Assembly (NCBI GenBank): GCA_963844055.1
Contig: CAWJMN010000001.1
Span: 558,001-622,000, forward strand
Direction: 5' to 3'
Source: CAWJMN01 sp963844055
GTDB taxonomy: Bacteria; Planctomycetota; Planctomycetia; Pirellulales; Pirellulaceae
DNA: 64,000 bases
Below the pieces are notes generated by a model. The model had not been told where the DNA came from. It saw only the letters and a program-made list of their open reading frames with translations, and did not search any database. Of this stretch, positions 61,192 to 64,000 are shown in pieces; the first letter of the stretch is position 1; each line of letters opens with the position of its first letter. Made by a program: the position numbers and the translations under genes.

Positions 61192-61484
61192 TCCGAGTGG
61201 TCTTGCCAATGCATTTGCGAACGCTGGCTCAGGTGAGCGGCGAAGTAACGCTTGATGTGCCGGGAGCGGTAACGCAGGGGGCTGTGCTTGATGCGCTCGA
61301 GGCCCAGTATCCAATGCTGTGCGGCACGATCCGTGACCATGTGACCAAACAGCGTCGGCCGTTCCTCCGTTTTTTCGCTTGTGAGCGGGATTTGTCGTAC
61401 CAATCCCATGATGAGACGCTGCCGGACTTGGTCGTTTCAGGGCAAGAGCCCTTTTTGGTAGTTGGGGCCGTGGCAGGAGGCTAG
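61188..61484 (+). CDS. MoaD/ThiS-family sulfur carrier-like protein
   Basis: 98 residues ending in GAVAGG, the C-terminal Gly-Gly of sulfur-carrier ubiquitin-like proteins. Core: MIRVVLPMHLRTLAQVSGEV, VTQGAVLDALEAQYPML, RPFLRFFACERDLSYQSHDE. GG ends are normally activated by an E1-like protein, none of which is here. Pairing with BNR-repeat proteins, as here by a four-base overlap, occurs in other bacteria; the joint role is unknown. Confidence 0.88.
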   Translation: MIRVVLPMHLRTLAQVSGEVTLDVPGAVTQGAVLDALEAQYPMLCGTIRDHVTKQRRPFLRFFACERDLSYQSHDETLPDLVVSGQEPFLVVGAVAGG

Positions 61485-61622
61485 TTAGCCAAGGAGCGTT
61501 TGCCGTGCCAGGGCCGTACCCAGCGGCTGGCATTGTGCGATAATGGGTTTCGGCTTTTGTCATGCAGTTGGTTGTGTGGCACAAACCGAAGTTGTTGCAC
61601 ATCGACGGCATGCTGGTTTTCT

Positions 61623-62498
61623 ATGGCGAAATCGACGAAGGCCCTGTTCCTTGTGAAAGGGCTCGACAAACCCGTACGACTCGACCGGGCGCTGCGCGAC
61701 CAGTTTCCTCGATGGGGGCGTCAGGCGGTCCAGCAAGCCATATCTGCGGGAAAAGTACGGCTCAATGGCCGTGCGGTCTGGATCGCCTCTTGGGAAGTGC
61801 ACAACGGCGACCGGATTGAAGTCGCCAATCCCCCGGTAGAAAAGGTAGAAGCGCCAGCGCGGTTTGAAGAAGCATGGATCCTGCGTGAGGATGATGACCT
61901 CATCGCTGTTAATAAACCGGCTGGCTTGCTTTCGGAACCGACGCGATTTTCTGATGCCGCCAGTTTGCTGAGCCTTGCACAAGCACGGTTTGGTGAGGTG
62001 GTGCTATTTCATCGGCTCGATCGGGATACCTCCGGGGTGGTGATCCTGACGCGGCCAGGGCTGGTAAACAAGTACTTGGACACCGCTTTCAAAAGTCGAA
62101 CTGTTCACAAGCAGTATCTGGCGGTCGTTTCGCTGCCAAATCGTCTGGATCGAAGCGGCGTAATTGACGCCCGGATTGGTCCCCATTCAGAGCGCCGCGA
62201 TAAAATGGCGATCGTCCAGCGTGGTGGGCAACATGCCATCACACGCTACGAAGTGATGCAGGAGCTAGGTGGGAAGCAACTGGTAAGGCTTTGGCCGGAA
62301 ACGGGCCGTACGCATCAGTTGCGTGTTCATTTGGCTCATTTAGGTGCGCCCATTGTTGGTGATCGACTTTATGGGGCGGGACCCAAAGAGCATGAGCGTC
62401 TTTTGCTACATGCTCAGCGGATTGAATTGCCTGAAGCGGAGGGATTTCTGGCGAGAACGTTTGAGGCACCGATCCCCCAGGGGTTTTGGCGCGGTTAA
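61623..62498 (+). CDS. RluA-type pseudouridine synthase
   Basis: About 291 residues from ATG 61623. S4 RNA-binding domain near the N-terminus (RLDRALRDQFPRWGRQAVQQ), then LIAVNKPAGLL and the catalytic motif HRLDRDTSG with Asp133. RLWPETGRTHQLRVHLAHLG and GAPIVGDRLYG complete the family. It makes pseudouridine in rRNA or tRNA; the exact target cannot be told. The longer open frame from 61500 has a Cys-rich nonsense N-terminus. Confidence 0.93.
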   Translation: MAKSTKALFLVKGLDKPVRLDRALRDQFPRWGRQAVQQAISAGKVRLNGRAVWIASWEVHNGDRIEVANPPVEKVEAPARFEEAWILREDDDLIAVNKPAGLLSEPTRFSDAASLLSLAQARFGEVVLFHRLDRDTSGVVILTRPGLVNKYLDTAFKSRTVHKQYLAVVSLPNRLDRSGVIDARIGPHSERRDKMAIVQRGGQHAITRYEVMQELGGKQLVRLWPETGRTHQLRVHLAHLGAPIVGDRLYGAGPKEHERLLLHAQRIELPEAEGFLARTFEAPIPQGFWRG

Positions 62499-62510
62499 GT
62501 CATACGTTGC

Positions 62511-63824
62511 TTATATCGACCCGTTGTCTTGGGCTGGTTCCCTTTTGCAGGTCAGGATCAAGAGGCCCGCCAGCGCCATGGAGGCGGCCAAGTAAAGCCA
62601 GCCAACGGTGTGCGAACCGGTCCAGGACTTGAGGTAGCCAATCAGAAACGGGCCGACGAATCCGCCGATGCTGCCGAATGAGTTGATTAGGCCAATTGCA
62701 CCTGCGGCGGCGGCTCCTGTAAGAAACGTCGTTGGGTACGACCACCAGACTCCCATCGGTGCATACACGCCAATCGCGACCATGCACATACATACAAACG
62801 AGACATAGGGATTGCTAAACATCGTTCCCAGTAGAATTCCTGCGGCCGCAAGGAACAGCCCCAAAGCACCGTGCCACCGCTTTTCACCCGTTTTGGAGGA
62901 GTGATCGCCGACCCATAGCATGACAATCAAGGAAAGCGTCATAGGCACCACGATTAGCCAGCCGACCTGCATGTTCGACATGCCGGATGCCGCCTTCAAT
63001 ACCGTTGGCATCCAGTAGTTTAAGCCCCAGTAGCCGGTGATCCACAAGAAATCGATCAGGCAGAGCTTGAGAACTTCGGGATTGCTTAGCGCTTGCGAAA
63101 CTGAGTAGTGCTGCTTCTCTTGCTTGCCGGTGCTATCCGCCTGGAGTTTGTCCATCAAGTATTGTTTTTCATCTGGCAAAAGCCAGGGAGCTTGTTCGGG
63201 CGTGTCCGCCATCCAGTAAACCAGGACCGGACCAAACAGTACGGCGGGAATCGCCTCGAGGATGAACAAGGCTTGCCAGCCTTCGAATTGAAAGAAGCGA
63301 ACCCCCACCAGCCAGCCGGCAATTGGGGCACCGACAATGCTAGAGATTTGTAGTGATGCCAAAAGGATCGCGATGGCTCGCGCACGGTCGGCCGTCACAA
63401 ACCAACGTGGAATGACGGATGCGTAGATGACGGGATAGAGACTGGCTTCAGCGGCCCCAATCAAAAATCGCAAAACGCAAAACTGCCAGGCATTCGTAAC
63501 GAAGGCCAGCAAAAAGGTGAGGATGCCCCAGCTGATCATGATTCGAGCCAGCCACCATTTGGGGCTGTACCGTTCGGCAATGAGGGCGCCTGGGATTTCA
63601 AACAGGATGTAGCCAGCAAAAAAGATTCCGGCGCCGAAGCCGTACATCGTTTCGCTAAAGCCGAGGTCCTTGTTCATTGTCAGCGCGGCGTAGCTGAGAT
63701 TCTGGCGATCCAAATACGCAATGATCGACGTGATGAACAGCGGCAGAATGATGTTCAAGTAAACCTTGAAATTGGCACGCTGTTCGACCGAGATGGGGTC
63801 ATTGGATTGAGGGTGTGGTTCCAT
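62511..63824 (-). CDS. MFS transporter, anion:cation symporter-like
   Basis: About 437 residues, 12 predicted helices. Family motifs: YLDRQNLSYAALTMNKDLGF, GYILFEIPGALIAERYSPKW, RFLIGAAEASLYPVIYASVI, IPRWFVTADRARAIAILLAS and TGYWGLNYWMPTVLKAASGM. The set matches the ACS subfamily, often for organic acids or sugar acids. Start ATG 63824 has no ribosome-binding site; a TATAAT box lies about nine bases before it, implying a near-leaderless mRNA. Confidence 0.92.
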   Translation of the reverse strand: MEPHPQSNDPISVEQRANFKVYLNIILPLFITSIIAYLDRQNLSYAALTMNKDLGFSETMYGFGAGIFFAGYILFEIPGALIAERYSPKWWLARIMISWGILTFLLAFVTNAWQFCVLRFLIGAAEASLYPVIYASVIPRWFVTADRARAIAILLASLQISSIVGAPIAGWLVGVRFFQFEGWQALFILEAIPAVLFGPVLVYWMADTPEQAPWLLPDEKQYLMDKLQADSTGKQEKQHYSVSQALSNPEVLKLCLIDFLWITGYWGLNYWMPTVLKAASGMSNMQVGWLIVVPMTLSLIVMLWVGDHSSKTGEKRWHGALGLFLAAAGILLGTMFSNPYVSFVCMCMVAIGVYAPMGVWWSYPTTFLTGAAAAGAIGLINSFGSIGGFVGPFLIGYLKSWTGSHTVGWLYLAASMALAGLLILTCKREPAQDNGSI

Positions 63825-63832
63825 AGCGGGCA

Positions 63833-63838
63833 ATTATA
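63833..63838 (-). promoter_or_regulatory. TATAAT -10 box next to the MFS start codon
   Basis: TATAAT on the minus strand ends nine bases before the ATG at 63824, so transcription should begin within a few bases of the start codon. The -35 region is not well conserved. Confidence 0.45.
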
Positions 63839-64000
63839 CACACTTCATCGCGGCGATTTAGAACCACCAATCGCCAAATTTGGCCGGCAAAACGCCTATG
63901 CTGCGATTCCGGCGTTCGGCTGCGAAAGAATCGCGAACCATGCTGCGCCTATTCTGTGGCGGCGGCGTTGGGAATTAGCCAGTGCAAGATCGGGGCGGTT

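Overview
This 64 kb window is chromosomal DNA from a planctomycete, most likely a Pirellulaceae member (Blastopirellula/Bremerella/Rhodopirellula-like). The evidence is a dense set of families typical of that phylum: DUF1501, DUF1549/DUF1553 and planctomycete-type cytochrome proteins, a YTV-repeat cysteine-rich wall protein, a PVC-type haem-binding dehydrogenase, a DUF1598-like exported protein, and many large exported proteins of unknown function. I see no phage, IS element, CRISPR array or rRNA operon. One tRNA (Gln, TTG) is present.

Layout. 0-9.3 kb: a co-directional cluster of exported proteins (DUF1501, PPC-domain, DUF1549/1553, cytochrome + WD40) closed by a terminator. 9.4-18 kb: a small acidic protein, a YjbQ-like enzyme, tmk-holB, a site-2 protease and a very large AsmA-like protein. 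18-29 kb: two membrane proteins, pgpA, a giant low-complexity membrane protein, nadB and an exported protein. 29-35 kb: DUF1598-like and TPR proteins and a coiled-coil/GK-rich membrane protein. 35-41 kb: a DCC-family oxidoreductase, the sulfate-activation genes cysD and cysNC, and an Hsp70 with a Pro/Ala tail. 41-44 kb: an exported protein, kptA and an unrecognised gene coupled to kptA. 44-52 kb: an oxidoreductase, a glycosyltransferase, a CE15-like esterase, the YTV protein, a pseudopilin and Rex. 52-64 kb: tRNA-Gln, a haem-binding dehydrogenase, ilvA, an ArsR/SRPBCC/DoxX operon, a BNR-repeat protein coupled to a MoaD-like protein, an RluA-type pseudouridine synthase and an MFS transporter.

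The most striking observation concerns reading frames. At least seven genes are broken by an indel, and all seven have the same +1 sense (length is 1 modulo 3). Five of the seven break exactly at a GCTNAGC heptamer (9147, 16781, 18165, 19807, 32030). Deleting the central N to give GCTAGC restores one continuous, sensible protein each time. The other two (about 22190 and 59155) lack the motif. This looks like a sequence-specific process, either a systematic sequencing error at a possibly modified GCTAGC palindrome or a real sequence-directed mutation. It is the first thing I would check. I have annotated these genes across the shift.

Starts were chosen by hand from ribosome-binding sites, signal peptides and family N-termini, so many genes begin downstream of the longest open frame. 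Family names rest on motif recognition only; no search was run.
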